Shown: positions 1 through 12,394 of the stretch, one piece after another | Layout: each line of letters begins with the position of its first letter | Position numbering within the stretch: position 1 is the stretch's first letter | From: Macrosoma leucophasiata | Taxonomy: Eukaryota; Arthropoda; Insecta; Lepidoptera; Hedylidae | NCBI GenBank assembly: GCA_036365455.1 | Contig: JAWQUS010000008.1 | Location: forward strand, 12,383,501-12,447,500 | Direction of reading: 5' to 3' | Length of the DNA: 64,000 nucleotides | The notes under the pieces: model-generated | Database searches by the model: none | What the model saw: the letters and a program-made list of their open reading frames with translations, nothing else | What the model was told of the DNA's origin: nothing | Made by a program: the position numbers and the translations under genes

Positions 1-3000
1 GAAAGACTTAGCAGTCATGGAGCAAGATCTTGCTTTAGCATCCGAAAAAGCTGACCGTGTCTTAACAGAGGTTACAGAAAGAGCAATGCAAGCAGAGATT
101 GTAAAAAATCAAGTACAAATAGTCAAAGAAAAGGCCGAAGCCTTAGTCGCTTACATAGCCGAAGAAAAAGAAAAAGCAGAGAGAAAGTTGGAAGCTGCAA
201 AGCCTGCATTAGAAGAGGCTGAAGCTGCTCTCAATACTATTAAGCCAGCACATATAGCGACTGTCAGAAAATTAGGCCGGCCTCCGCATCTTATAATGAG
301 GATCATGGATTGTGTGTTAATCCTCTTCCAAAGAAGATTACACCCACTCATACCAGATACCGCGGCACCATGTCCAAAACCTTCATGGGCAGAATCACTA
401 AAAGTGGGTATTTCATTTATTAATTATCCAATTTTGAATGATGAATTAACTAATATAACATACTTTTACTGGTGGTAGAGCTCCAGTAACGGAGCTCGCG
501 GGCGTAGGAGCCCGCATTACCTAATATACTGGTCGCTAAATGGTAGTGTTCAGCACTATCGTGTTCCGGTCAGGTGGTAATGTACGGCCCTGTAATTTCC
601 GGCACAGAGGCATAACACCTTAGGCCTCAGGAGTGGTAACGCATCTGCATTTTGACCTTGGTCTTTGTGTGGGTGTCTATAGGCTGCAGTCATCACTTAA
701 CATCAATGTGAACGGCATGCTTGTTTGCCACTTCCATTACATTAAAAAATATATAACAACTTAAAATATTTATTAAATCTTACTTACTATGTATTAATAG
801 TAATTAGTGTGAAAGTATGGATGTCTGTTTGTTTGTTTATTTGTTTGTTGCTGAATCTCAATAAAGCGGCTGGACGGATTTCGATAAAATTTTGTACACA
901 GGTAGAACATATGGCTGTTACACATAGGATAATTTATATCCTGTTCAAAGTTTCCTTAGGAAATTTTTAAGTACACGCGGACAAAGACGCGGGCAAAAGT
1001 TAGTAATGTATAAAATGAATATAATATGTATATTCTATAGGTGTATATACATGATCTATAGGTATATGTACTAAGCAACCATTACAAATACCTTGATCAA
1101 ATAGTTCGTGTACTCTCTGAAGGTATGTAAAGGGCCTTCATGCATGAACAGAGTGATGATTGTGATGAATGTGGAAGAGGCACTTTTGGCGCTTTACGCT
1201 CAAACTCAAACTCAAACTCAAAAATTCATTTAATCACTTGGAAATAATAGAATTTGCTTGTGATAGGTCAAATTACAAATATAAAATTAAAGCGAATAAC
1301 AACTGATACGTTGATTAATATGTCAAAGTAAACAAAATTAATAAATAATAGTCCAAAAATACTTAATGATAAAAATAGGTATCAACAGAATGTTCCATAC
1401 TTTCTTTTACAAGCGGCAAGATAAGACAAAACAAAAAAATATGGGACATTCTTTGTCATTCACTGGCAGAGTTCCAAAGCCCACATTACTGAGAAAAAAC
1501 CTGCCAAAACAAAACTCAGTAGGGTATTTTCAAAATATGTTCCTTAAAACTATTTTCACAATATGACACTTATAACTATGTTTTACAATATCAAGTACAA
1601 TGCACATTAATTTCACAAAATTATTGTTTAGTCTTGTGGAGCTAGACCAGCATTTGTCCAGGCATCTCTATCCTTTAGATAGTCATCGAGTCTATAGTAC
1701 GCATTTTTACATAGTGTGAGTTTAATACATGACTTAAATGTATTATCTGTAAGTTCAAGAATCTGTAAGCTCTCTATCTACCCTTTGTAGGACTTGGCTT
1801 GAAGATACATACATACGCTGACTGATTTGTTAGGCCATGACATGGATTGTAAACATTAAAAAAAGAATAAAAAAGATTGTAGTTAGTACCTACGAAACAT
1901 TTTTATTAATTTATTCTTTACTTAATTTACACACACTAAATCCGGACGAGCCAGAATGCGATAAGTTTTATTTTAAAATTAGATACTATTGACTTGTAAG
2001 CGCAACAGCCAACACATAGGCTAACACTATGTTGTTAACTAAAACACATACGTTATATATTCTAACCGTTTTCATTCAACAGATGATGGCCAGTACTACA
2101 TTCTTGCTTCAACTGCAAAACTATCCAAAAGATATTATTAATAATGAAATGGTAGAACATCTCCTACCATACTTTGAGATGGAGGACTATAACATGGATA
2201 CGGCAAAAAGAGTTTGCGGTGATGTGGCAGGATTGCTCTCATGGACTAAAGCGATGGCATTTTTCCACAGTGTCAATAAAGAAGTGTTACCTTTGAAAGC
2301 TAGCTTGATGCTGCAGGAAGCAAGATTAAAGGCAAGTTTATAAACGCAATTATTTTAAATTTATTTAAAACATTGAATAATTACTATAAAGTAATCAAAC
2401 TAATTCCTATTCAAATTTGATTTACAGGTTGCTATGGAAGACTTAGCATCAGCAGAAAGACAATTAGAAGAAAGAGAAATGTCATTACGGAAAGTCAAAG
2501 AGCAATATGAATCTGCTGTTTCGGAGAAGCAACAACTCACGGATGCTGCAAATGTTTGCTTAAGAAAAATGACCGCCGCCACTGCTCTTATAAATGGTCT
2601 AGGCGGTGAGAAGATAAGGTGGACACAACAGAGCAAAGATTTTAAAGAACAACTAGGAAGACTTGTAGGTGATGTGGTATTAGCCACGGGATTTTTATCA
2701 TATTGTGGTCCATACAATCAAGAGTTTCGAAATAGCTTATTTAATACTTGGATGGAAATATTACAAAACAAACATATACCTGTTACTAACAATTTAAATA
2801 TAACAAATATGTTAGTAGAAAGTGCCACTATTTCAGAATGGACTCTTCAGGGTCTTCCCAACGATGAGTTATCTGTACAAAATGCACTTATTGTAACCAA
2901 ATCTAGTTCGTATCCATTATTAGTAGACCCACAAAGTCAAGGTAAAAACTGGATTAAAAATAAAGAAAGCACCAATGAACTGCAAATTACGTCACTCAAT

Positions 3001-6000
3001 CATAAATATTTTAGAACTCATTTGGAAGACAGCTTATCTCTCGGGCGGCCACTCCTGATTGAAGATGTTGCAGTTGAATTAGATCCTGTGATAGATAATG
3101 TTTTGGAAAAGAATTTCATTAAGTCTGGTTCTATAGAAAAAGTGATAGTGGGCGATAAGGAATGTGATGTTATGCCTGGTTTCATGCTTTATATTACTAC
3201 AAAATTACCAAACCCGGCTTATTCCCCTGAAATAAGTGCAAAGACGTCTATCATAGATTTTACTGTAACAATGCAAGGTCTTGAAGATCAGTTATTAGGC
3301 AGGGTAATATTAATGGAAAAATCTGATTTAGAAGAGGAAAGAGTCGCTCTATTTGAATCTGTTATGAAAAATCAAAGAAGTATGAAAGAATTAGAAAGTA
3401 ATTTACTAAGTCGGTTAACATCTTCGGAAGGTTCTTTAGTGGATGACGAAGCTCTTATCCAGGTACTACAAATAACAAAAACGACTGCAGAGGAAGTAAA
3501 TGAAAAACTTAAAGTAGCTGAAGTAACGGAAAAGAAAATTATTAAAGCAAGAGAAGAATTTAGAGCAGTAGCTGCCAGAGGATCAATTTTATATTTCTTG
3601 ATTGTTGAAATGAGTAATGTGAATATTATGTACCAAAATTCTCTCAAACAATTTTTGAATATTTTCGATAACTCTATAACTAAGTCCACAAAAAGTAATG
3701 TGACCGAAGAACGAATCAACATTATACTAAAATATTTAACGCATGAAGTTTGGGCTTTCACATTGCGCAGTTTGTATGAAAGACATAAAGCGTTATTTAC
3801 GCTTATGTTGGCTATGAAAATTGACTGTCAAAGGGGTCTTATATCACATAACGAATTTATGGCATTTGTGAAAGGAGGTGCTTCCTTAGATTTGAATGCC
3901 GTCACTCCTAAACCATTCAGGTGGATTTTAGATATCACTTGGCTCAACTTAGTGGAAATAAGTAAGCTGAAAGTTTTTTCTGATGTGCTCCAAAGGGTAA
4001 GCCGAATCCACTGTAGTTTAATGAATAACGACACTTCTTGATGTCACAATTCGGTTATAGTGGTATCATTTTCTTTTATAATTTTTCACTAGATATCTAC
4101 AAATGAAAAAGAGTGGCGCGTATGGTACGAAAAATCAAAGCCCGAAGAAGAGATAATTCCGAGTGGTTTTAATGACAGTCTCGATGTTTTCCGCAAACTC
4201 CTTCTCATCAGATCATGGAGTCCCGATCGTACACTTTCACAGGCTAGGAAGTATATTGTAGGTTAGTAATTGTTATCTAAACTAATCTAAATTAATATTA
4301 TTAAGAGGTAATATTTTTTTGTTTGTTTGTTTTGAATAGGCTCAATAACTACTTAACCGATTTTAAAAATTCTTTCACTATTCGAAAGCTACCTTATCCA
4401 CAGGTAACACTATATTTTATTTTGGAAAAAATAGGGTTCCGTAAGATATTTGGGTTTTTCAGACACAAGGTGAAAAAATCAACCAGAAAAGTTACTTATT
4501 TTGCGTACGCTGCCTAAACTATAAAAGATATCGAGGAAGACTTTAGGCTATATCTATGTATAATCATCACGCTAAGACGAATAGGAGAGGGTAGGCAACA
4601 TTGCACCGCGCGAAGCCGGGGCGGGCCGCTAGTGTTTGATATTTTGTATACTTGTATTCTAATTTTAAAGTATATTTCAAACTTCACACTAACTTACTTA
4701 ATAAGTGATTGTTTACTATAAGCTAACTATAACTAATTGATACGAGAATTTACCATTACATTTAATCAATTAAAACCGAAATGGAAAAATAATTTACTTA
4801 GGTAGGTACATGCCGTTTTCGGATTCTTGATACTTCCTTAAATTTTTGACTTGACTACCTAGAATTATTCTTACGTACTACTGAGAGAGTGTTTAGTTAC
4901 TGCACCAATTTCCTTTTTTTATTTGTTTCACAGATTCCCTCGGACCGGAATATGGAGAGGGTTGCATTCTAAATTTAGAGGCAACATGGGAAGAATCTGA
5001 ACCACGAACTCCGCTTATTTGCGTCCTATCCATAGGATCCGATCCTTCAGCGCAAATAGCTTCCCTTGCCAAAGCTCAAGAAATCGGTATGAAATTGGAA
5101 TTTATGTAATCCTATATTACAAGGATTCTTAGAAACATATTTATTTGTTTTATTTTATTCAATTTCGCAACGTTCGAGTGAAATATTTTTAAAGAAAAAT
5201 TTACTGGGCTCTACTCTAGTCCAGCCGTCAAAGTCAATTTTTTCTATAAAAATATATTTATTTATTGGGACTAAGTACTGGTAAATTTAAGTATCTTCAA
5301 TAAATTTGCTACTATTTTCAGTTTTGAAAGCCGTCTCAATGGGTCAAGGACAGGAAGTAGTAGCACGCAAAATGATATCAGACTCTATGTCCGAAGGGGG
5401 TTGGGTTTTATTACAAAATATACATCTATCGCTTCCGTTCTGTGTTGAAGCAATGGACGCTCTTATTGAAACAGAACATATACAAGAGTCTTTTCGACTC
5501 TGGCTTACTACCGAAGTGCATACTGAGTTCCCCATAGGATTGTTACAAATGGCCATCAAATTTACAAATGAACCACCTCAGGGAATTAGAGCTAGCATGA
5601 AGAGAACTTATCAGAATATCACCCAGGATACATTAGATTATTCGTCACTTACACAGTGGCCGCCTTTATTATACGCGGTAGCTTTTCTACATACCATTGT
5701 GCAAGAGAGAAGGAAATTCGGTCCGCTGGGTTGGAATATTCCCTATGAATTCAATCAAGCAGATTACGCAGCAAGCGTGCAATTTGTTCAGAATCATTTA
5801 GACGAAATCGATCCCAAAAAAGGTATATCATGGCCGACGATTTGTTATATGCTAGGCGAAGTGCAATACGGCGGCCGGGTGACGGACGATTTCGATAAAC
5901 GTCTGCTAACAACGTTCACCAACGTTTGGTTTTGTGATGTTCTACTTAGACCTGGATTCGAATTTTACGATGGATATAAGGTACCCCAAACGAGAAATCT

Positions 6001-8630
6001 GCAAGGATACGTGGATTATATAAATCAATTACCTTTAACCGATACGCCTGAGGTGTTTGGGCTACATGGTAACGCAGATATAACTTATCAGATTAATAGC
6101 GCCAAGGATATACTGGATACCATACTCAGCGTCCAACCGAAAGAAGGCGGCAGTCAAGGAGGGGAGACCAGAGAAAGCATAGTGTATCGACTAGCTGAAG
6201 ACATGCTAGAAAAACTACCAAAACAATACGTGAGTTTCGAAGTCAAAGAAGCTTTGCAAAAGATGGGTGCTTTTTTGCCTATGAATATATTTCTAAGGTA
6301 AGTCATTTTCATTTAATAATAAGAAAGTAGACTTTTAGGTACAACGAAAAAAAATCTTGCTGTATGATTAACCTACATGAATAAGGTAATTTATGATACG
6401 ACTATTAATACTTTCAGACAAGAAATAGATCGTATACAGCGTGTGATCAAAACAGTTCACACGACATTATGTAATTTGAAGTTGGCAATCGACGGCACCA
6501 TTGTGATGAGTCAAGGCCTACGCGAGTCACTGGATGCGATGTACGACGCGCGGATACCACAGTCGTGGTCTAAGGTCAGTTATATGTTCTGATAGGATCT
6601 AGGTTGTCATATAAAGACATCCCAACAAATTCGAACGCCGCCCGCTCAATTCTAGTACGAAATCAGTCAGAAACATTAAGGCTGAGAGGCCTCTACGCTT
6701 GCTCATTGTTCGGTGAAGTAGACAACCAACGTTTCGAGAGAAGAGTAATTTACATAAATATATTCATTAAAAAAATATTCCGGAAATTCTGAAAGTACTT
6801 AGAATAATAGGTATAGTAGTAGTAGTAATAATAGTAGTCTTCTATTTATGATTTCGAATTGTTAGGTACATACCTGTGATTATGGAAGGCGCAATATTAC
6901 TAAAATAATTATATGCGCCATTACATATTGAAACAAAGGAAATCCATGAAATCCTGAATCTATTTATTGCCATATATATTGCCATATACAACTGTAAGCC
7001 AATATTACAAAGATACACTAACCAGTAGGTGTCCACTTTTAGGTGTCATGGGAATCAGCGACTTTAGGATTCTGGTACACTGAGCTTCTGGAACGTGAGC
7101 TACAGTACCGTGTTTGGCTTCGAACTGGACGACCCACATCATTCTGGATGACCGGCTTCTTCAACCCACAAGGTTTTCTGACCGCTATGAGACAGGTAAA
7201 AAGTAAAAAGCATTTTTATAATAAAGTTGACTAAGAGTACATTGCTAAAACGCCCTCACAGCCAAGTTGGCTAGCTACAATCGTTTACGCTATAGAATAT
7301 TTTTACTGGTGGCAGAGCTCCAGTGACGGAGCTCGCGGGCGTAGGCACCACCGCATTACCTAATATACTTGTCGCTAAATGGTAGTGTTCAGAACTATTG
7401 TGTTCCGGTCAGGTGGTAATGTACGGCCCTGTAATTTCCGACACAGAGGCATAACACCTTAGGCCTGAGAAGTAGTAACGCATCTGCATTTTGACCTCTG
7501 GTCTTTGTGTGGGTGTCTATAGGCTGCAGTCCTCACTTAACATCAATGTGAACTGCATGCTTGTTTGCCACTTTCATGACATTAAAAAAACGAAGTAAAG
7601 GTATGGGATTTTTTTGTCATATATATATATATATGTGTATCTTCACGCCAGATCCCTAACGGGGTAGGCAGAGAGGTAGGTAGGTATTTTTTGTCATCAA
7701 CTTGACTTATCCATGACTACCTATTTGCTTCGCTTTAGGAGCCTGCAGTTGAGTGATTGGATGTTTTGACCGCAACATGTTATAAAGAACCTTACTTTGC
7801 CATTAAAATTACAATGAATTATTTAGATGGTAAAATGATGATATGATGCAATTGGAGGAAAAACATTATTTATTACGTTTCACAGGAAGTGACACGCAGT
7901 CACAAAGGATGGGCTCTTGACTCGGTAGTGCTACAGAACCATATAACTAAACTGAACCGCGAAGATGTACACGAAGGGCCCGCCGAAGGAGTCTACGTTT
8001 ATGGATTGTTCTTAGAAGGTAGCTAGTAGCTATATTTTTTCAGTTCAAGTACACACACGTGTGGGCGTTATATGATTATAACAAATCAAGATTCATTCAG
8101 AATAATTACCTACAGCTTCTGAAATAAATTAGATTTGTTACGAAGGCATCTATAACCTTATCTTAAATATCCCATGAAAGTATTCAGGTACTTTGTATTT
8201 TCGAGATCAAGTTTTACTTTCAAACCAAAGTGTTACTAGTATGTACCTGTTTTTGTACTATGGAGGTACTATTCTATTAGATATCACCTAGTTTTTTTGT
8301 TATTCAACTAAACATATCTTTATGTATCACTCACTTTTTGTATAGCTTTACTGACATCATCCGACTAAAATTTCAGGAGCATCGCTTGACAGAAAATCAG
8401 GCAAACTTATAGAGTCAAAGGCCAAAGTACTGTACGAACAAATGCCTATTATATACATTTTCGCTATCAACACGACAGCAGGAAAGGACCCACGCCTTTA
8501 CGAATGTCCGATATATAGAAAACCTCAAAGAACTGACGCAAAATACGTGGGCTCAATAGATTTTGAAACGGATAGCAATCCAAGGCATTGGACTCTACGC
8601 GGTGTCGCTTTACTATGTGATATCAAATAA
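1..8630 (+). CDS. DNAH8: Axonemal dynein heavy chain, DNAH8/kl-3 type, C-terminal part (5' partial)
   Basis: Motor subunit of the axonemal outer dynein arm; its ATPase ring moves along microtubules. Exons: 1-403, 2083-2331, 2428-3996, 4093-4261, 4934-5086, 5322-6297, 6418-6574, 7043-7195, 7886-8018, 8377-8630 (stop TAA 8628-8630). All phases join to 1,404 residues; full dyneins of this class have about 4,500. Order: stalk coiled coil, microtubule-binding tip ([13 protein letters not shown]), returning coiled coil, AAA5 and AAA6 ([53 protein letters not shown]), then the C-terminal domain ([26 protein letters not shown]) ending [22 protein letters not shown] and the final CDIK favour DNAH8 over DNAH5. 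Exon 2 uses a GC donor. The reading frame is intact, so the gene looks functional. In flies and mammals this chain serves sperm flagella. Confidence 0.93.
404..2082 (+). other. Dynein intron 1 with three repeat fragments
   Basis: The donor is GTGGGT after SWAESLK, inside the microtubule-binding domain; the acceptor is CAACAG at 2077-2082. It holds a family A repeat (461-750), a lepidopteran repeat remnant (about 820-1010, with GGCTGGACGGATTTCGAT and GACGCGGGCAAAAG), a short CAAACT run near 1197-1221 and a fragment at 1440-1560 that recurs at 39485-39580. The rest is AT-rich and unassigned. Confidence 0.7.
461..750 (+). repeat. Family A dispersed repeat, copy 1 (full length)
   Basis: A non-coding repeat of about 290 bases that starts ACTGGTGGTAGAGCTCC, carries CGCATTACCTAATATACT and TGTTCCGGTCAGGTGG, and ends GCATGCTTGTTTGCCA plus an A-rich tail. 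ATATAACA lies on both sides (453-460 and 751-758), a likely 8-base target duplication. No terminal inverted repeat is seen. The same family recurs at least eight more times in the window. Confidence 0.85.
2332..2427 (+). other. GC-AG intron in the dynein gene
   Basis: Exon 2 ends ...AGATTAAAG and is followed by GCAAGT, the consensus for the minority GC donor class. Exon 3 starts after TTTACAG. Joining 2331 to 2428 keeps phase 0 and gives the conserved run LQEARLK-VAMEDLA. No GT near the junction keeps the frame. The intron is only 96 bases long. Confidence 0.85.
4262..4933 (+). repeat. Dynein intron 4 with a lepidopteran repeat fragment
   Basis: Between about 4318 and 4640 the intron holds a GTTTGTTTGTTTGAATAGG start, a middle with AAAAGTTACTTATTTTGCGTACG and an end CGCGAAGCCGGGGCGGGCCGCTAGTG. 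Related pieces occur near 12400-12560 and 48780-48910. The short open frame at 4323-4517 lies within it and is not a gene. Confidence 0.6.
7301..7590 (+). repeat. Family A dispersed repeat, copy 2
   Basis: Nearly full-length copy in the dynein intron before exon 9, same strand as copy 1, starting TTTTACTGGTGGCAGAGC and ending in CATTAAAAAAA. A short TA run and a fragment with GTATCTTCACGCCAGATCCC follow at 7615-7680. Confidence 0.85.
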
Positions 8631-8868
8631 AAAATACAACCAACAACACCAGTATTCCAAATCAAATTCAAAAGTTTATGCACAAGCTTTCTAAGTATTT
8701 TCACTTACATATTATTTACACCTTTAAAAGATTGAAGGCAGCGAAGGATGTTAAATGTTATCAAAGAAAATGTTAACTTCGAACAGGACTCGAATGTTTA
8801 ATCATTAATATTCCGGGAGCTTTGCCATCTAATCGACCTTGGTAGCTTGTTTCATTCTTCCTCTTCTT

Positions 8869-8874
8869 AATAAA
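8869..8874 (+). promoter_or_regulatory. Likely polyadenylation signal of the dynein gene
   Basis: AATAAA lies 239 bases after the dynein stop codon and is the first such hexamer on this strand in a plausible place. Confidence 0.5.
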
Positions 8875-9715
8875 AAAAATTGTGTGAAAACATTAATTGA
8901 TTTGATTTATTGAACCGGCATGAATAACTTTGTAGTTTATACTTCTTCGGTGTTATAATACCGCGATTCTTCTAATCCGAAGGCAACTTACAGATCATAT
9001 TATATTATTAACACTCTCACGGACAGTAAATGTCTGTGTCTCGTATACTGTTCGGGAATGGGTTAGTAACTACGCATCATATTTTGCGTTATGAACTCCG
9101 AATAAGACTCCAAAATAAGTCCTACCAATAGCAGAACTCTGTCCATAGGTCCTCTACAGCAATTTATTGAATGTGCTACAATGTGCTACGGCTACGGCTG
9201 CGCACTTACGTAGCTTTCACTGGATATAAGTCCGAGAGGTGTCGCGAACCATTTTTAAAGTTATACTTCTATTGGCGGGATTGGAAAAATGATGAGAAAG
9301 AGATTTTACGTTGTGCGCGCACACCGACAGATAAAAGCGACAGTCTGAAGTTAGTTGCTAAACTTTTTGCATTTTTTCGATTTTTTTTTATTTATTCAAT
9401 ATACATATTTTTCGTTTTATTTCTGGTACCTATATGGGTTTGTTATGCTAAAGAATAACTTCTTACGTGCGTACATAAGTACACAAACTTTTACATTGGT
9501 TATGTTTGGACAGAACTTGCTTCCACACCTTTTGTATCATAGCATAAATTCTTTACAAATACCAACACACATTTCACAAATTTTGTGATAAAGGTTAACA
9601 ATGAAAACGAGCATTGTCGAAAAGTGTATCTACGAGGAAAGTGTATGAAACGTTTGTATGGTCCTTCAATTTAAACAGAAATGTCGGAACTGTTTTTCGC
9701 ATAGATTTATTATCT
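8875..9715. other. Intergenic DNA after the dynein gene
   Basis: No gene is seen. A piece near 9028-9065 (TGTGTCTCGTATACTGTTCGG) recurs in altered form near 47900-47935, so at least part is repeat. Short open frames at 9171-9588 resemble nothing known. Confidence 0.5.
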
Positions 9716-10085
9716 ACTAGATGTGCCCGCGACTTCATCTACGTGAGAAAAAAATGATTGTTCAGTATCTACCCGGACGAAGTTGTGGGCGCAGCTAGTA
9801 TAAAAGTAGCGTAAGTTACTCCTTATTACATCATCTATCTGCCAGTGAAAGTCCCGTCAAAATCGGAGACACTCAAATTCTATGTATTTGTATGTAGTTA
9901 TGTATGTATGTATGGTTGTATGGAGATAAAACTAGCTCAAGTTACTCCATATCACATCAGCTATCTGCCAGTGAAAGTCCCGTCAAAATCGGAGACACTC
10001 CAATTCTTCTTATTTGTAGGTATGTATGTATGGATGTATGGAGATAAAAGTAGCCTAAGTTACTCCTTGTTACATCAGCTACCAA
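9716..10085 (+). repeat. Repeat with internal tandem units of about 120 bases
   Basis: The unit contains GTAAGTTACTCCTTATTACATC, TGAAAGTCCCGTCAAAATCGG and ATGTATGTATGTATGG. Two units and part of a third run head to tail (about 9803-10085), preceded by CCCGCGACTTCATCTACG and GGGCGCAGCTAGTAT. The same composite lies in reverse orientation at 44490-44800. Confidence 0.8.
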
Positions 10086-10671
10086 ATTCGGCAGTAGTTA
10101 CCACAGATCGGTGATGGGGATCTTCGGGCACGAGACAATAGGCATAGCTTGTGCGGGTACTGAGCGAGATTTGGAAATAAATCGTCCGCATCCGGTCGCG
10201 ATAATGGCGAATGCGTGCGTCTGGCAAGTGGACTAACGCAGGCATAGGTAGCAAAAAAAAAATCTTAAATACACTTCACGTTTCCACACATGACGCTAGA
10301 ATTTAGGTACATACTGCTGCGCATTGTCTGCAAGTCGCTAGGTATGTGTCAACTTTCAAACAATGAATTAGAAATAAATTTATAATCACTAGGCACCGGC
10401 TTATAAGCATGAAATGCTATTTTTAGCGTTAATACATAGGTCACTTACTTCATCTCAAGATTAATTTCTTTTTAAAAAAAGTACTTTAAGACCACCACCA
10501 GGAGTACGATCACCTTATAAAAACTGCGTAGCACACCCAGAACCAATCAATATTGACGCAGTGAGTTTCGGTAGGGAACTTGGTTAAATGCTGTTCTGTT
10601 TAATTTTGAGATAATACAACATTTATTGTGGCTTTATTTAACAGTCAACAATGTCAACATACAGGAAGCTA
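10086..10671. other. Unassigned intergenic DNA
   Basis: No gene, tRNA or clear inverted repeat was seen. A GC-richer part lies at 10100-10250. Confidence 0.4.
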
Positions 10672-11003
10672 AGCGCGCATGGCCCCACAGCTGGTGTAGA
10701 TTGCAAGCTATCTATTTGGTTAAGAGATACGGGCACGGTCGGGTGTGTAATGAGTGACCCGCTAGTGGCAAATTTAAATGCGCGTTTCCGTGCGTCGGAG
10801 GGCACGTTAAGCCGTCGGTCCCGGTTGCTATCGATAGATAGCAGCCGTTAAACCTTGTCGGAGGCCTTATGGGCGGTTTGGCAACACCCGACAGCGGGTT
10901 GGCAACTAACCCTTATCTCCACCAACCCGCATTGGAGCAGCGTGGTGGAGTAAACTCCAGGCCTCCCCCAGTAGTTGGAAGTATCAAGGGTTGCCATTAT
11001 ATT
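10672..11003 (+). repeat. Dispersed repeat, family B, copy 1
   Basis: About 330 bases shared with 25285-25615, where it lies in the opposite orientation. Shared landmarks include GTTGCTATCGATAGATAGCA, GCGCGTTTCCGTGC, CATTGGAGCAGCGTGGTGG and the end AAGGGTTGCCATTAT. No coding frame is conserved between the copies, and an open frame at 10651-10851 is a by-product. Confidence 0.8.
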
Positions 11004-11087
11004 ATACTAGCTGTGTTTGAGGATGGTTAAATCAATTAAAGTATTGCCTCTGGTATTGTTCTAATAACTAACATTACACAGCGCTAA

Positions 11088-11402
11088 GGGTGCGTTTATA
11101 GGACATGAAAATATTTCGCGCGGCGCCGCGTTAAAGCCGCCGTGCTTGTTTTCATTCATAGCAAATGAAACTTTATTGACTAGTGCACAATGTACAAATT
11201 CTTGCATATTAGGTACATAATTAAGCGGCAACCACACGGCACGGCAGTCACGCGGCGAACGCGGGTCGACTGTGTCGCGTCGTGTTAGGTAAATTTATAC
11301 ATTGTGCACTAATCAATAAAGTTTAATTGCTATGATTGAAAACAAATACCTGGCCAACACGCGGCGACCGCAAGAAAGTTTTCGCGTCGTCTAACCGCAG
11401 CC
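11088..11402. mobile_element. TAA-flanked MITE (Harbinger-like)
   Basis: The ends GGGTGCGTTTA and TAACCGCAGCC are imperfect inverted repeats and are flanked by TAA on both sides (11085-11087, 11403-11405). A stronger inner inverted pair (GACTAGTGCACAATGTA near 11178-11195, with its complement near 11296-11315) makes the whole element fold back. A three-base TAA duplication fits the PIF/Harbinger group. No transposase is present. Confidence 0.65.
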
Positions 11403-11995
11403 TAACACTAATTAGGTACTAACACTTGTCAGAAATATACCTAAGCCACGCGACACTCTTGGTCATTGGCCTGTGCGCAACACCACTGAAACTTCAAACT
11501 GCAATCATTGTCCAGTGTTCCATTTAAATATTAAACAGTAACACCAAAATAAAAAATAAACTTATAAATAAATAACTCCTTGATACTAAAAGAAGAAAGT
11601 TATTATCGTATTATTTTTCTTTATCTCTTGACAGTGTTTTGATTGTGCATATTTTAGCATTAAGATATCCGATGTCTGAATTAATCTCTTTCCTTCTGTA
11701 CAATTTTATTGTTTAAAGAAATAAAATGCTTTGTGAAATGTTTGCTTTATTTTTGTCCTAGAAGATAAGTGCCTAATGATATTTCTCAGTTAAATGGTGA
11801 TTACTGTCATTACAGACTGTCACGTAAACAGACATATGCTTTGGTGAAGTAATACTAATTTGCTTTACGATATTCAATAAACTGCAAAGTCTATTATATC
11901 GGTTGCCTAACTAGCATAGTTGGCAATAGATGGCGCTGCTGCTATCATAAAGCAATGCAATAAATGTGAAGGAAAGATTTGACAAATCGGGCAGG
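11403..11995. other. Unassigned intergenic DNA
   Basis: Mostly AT-rich. It ends with AGATGGCGCTGCTGCTATC just before the tRNA-like sequence, which looks like part of a repeat. No gene seen. Confidence 0.4.
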
Positions 11996-12070
11996 ACTTC
12001 AGTAGCTCAATTGGAAGAGCGGCTGGACTAGATTCCCAGTAGGCCGCGAGTTCGAGTCTCGCCTGAAGTC
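11996..12070 (+). tRNA. tRNA-like sequence, isotype uncertain
   Basis: The acceptor arms ACTTCAG and CTGAAGT pair perfectly. The D arm GCTC/GAGC follows in TAGCTCAATTGGAAGAGC, a good A box. The T arm GCGAG-TTCGAGT-CTCGC is perfect and contains the B box. A TTTTT stop lies a few bases downstream. The anticodon arm is odd: GCTGG pairs with CCAGT only if the loop has nine bases. With a seven-base loop the anticodon would be AGA (Ser), but one pair is lost and base 37 is T. A pseudogene or the head of a tRNA-derived SINE is as likely as a working tRNA. Confidence 0.5.
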
Positions 12071-12154
12071 AAATTTTTCTTTCCATTTTTCTTTAAATAA
12101 AATATGTTTCGGTGATTCCTGCACAGGTGAAATCGAAGCGTTTAAGACAAGTAG

Positions 12155-12394
12155 ACATTGATGTTAAGTGATGACTGCAGCCTATAGACACCCACACAAT
12201 GAGGTCAAAATCAAAATGCAGAAGTGTTGCCACGTTATGCCTCTTTGATGGAAATTACAGGGCCGTATATTACCACCTGACCGGAACACGATTGTGCTGA
12301 ACACTACCATTTAGAGGCAAGTACATATATTAGGTAATGCGGTGGTGCCAACGCCCACGAGCTCCGTCACTCTCTCTCTACCACCAGTAAAAAG
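12155..12394 (-). repeat. Family A dispersed repeat, copy 3 (3' truncated)
   Basis: Reverse-orientation copy from CATTGATGTTAAGTGATGAC to CTACCACCAGTAAAA. The last 40 bases of the family are missing. A second repeat piece (GGACCGATTTGTAAAATTC ... ATGAATAGGAGAGGAG) follows directly to about 12560. Confidence 0.8.

Noticed and set aside
4323..4517. 64-codon frame in dynein intron 4
   Set aside because: It lies in a dispersed repeat whose relatives elsewhere in the window do not keep the frame.
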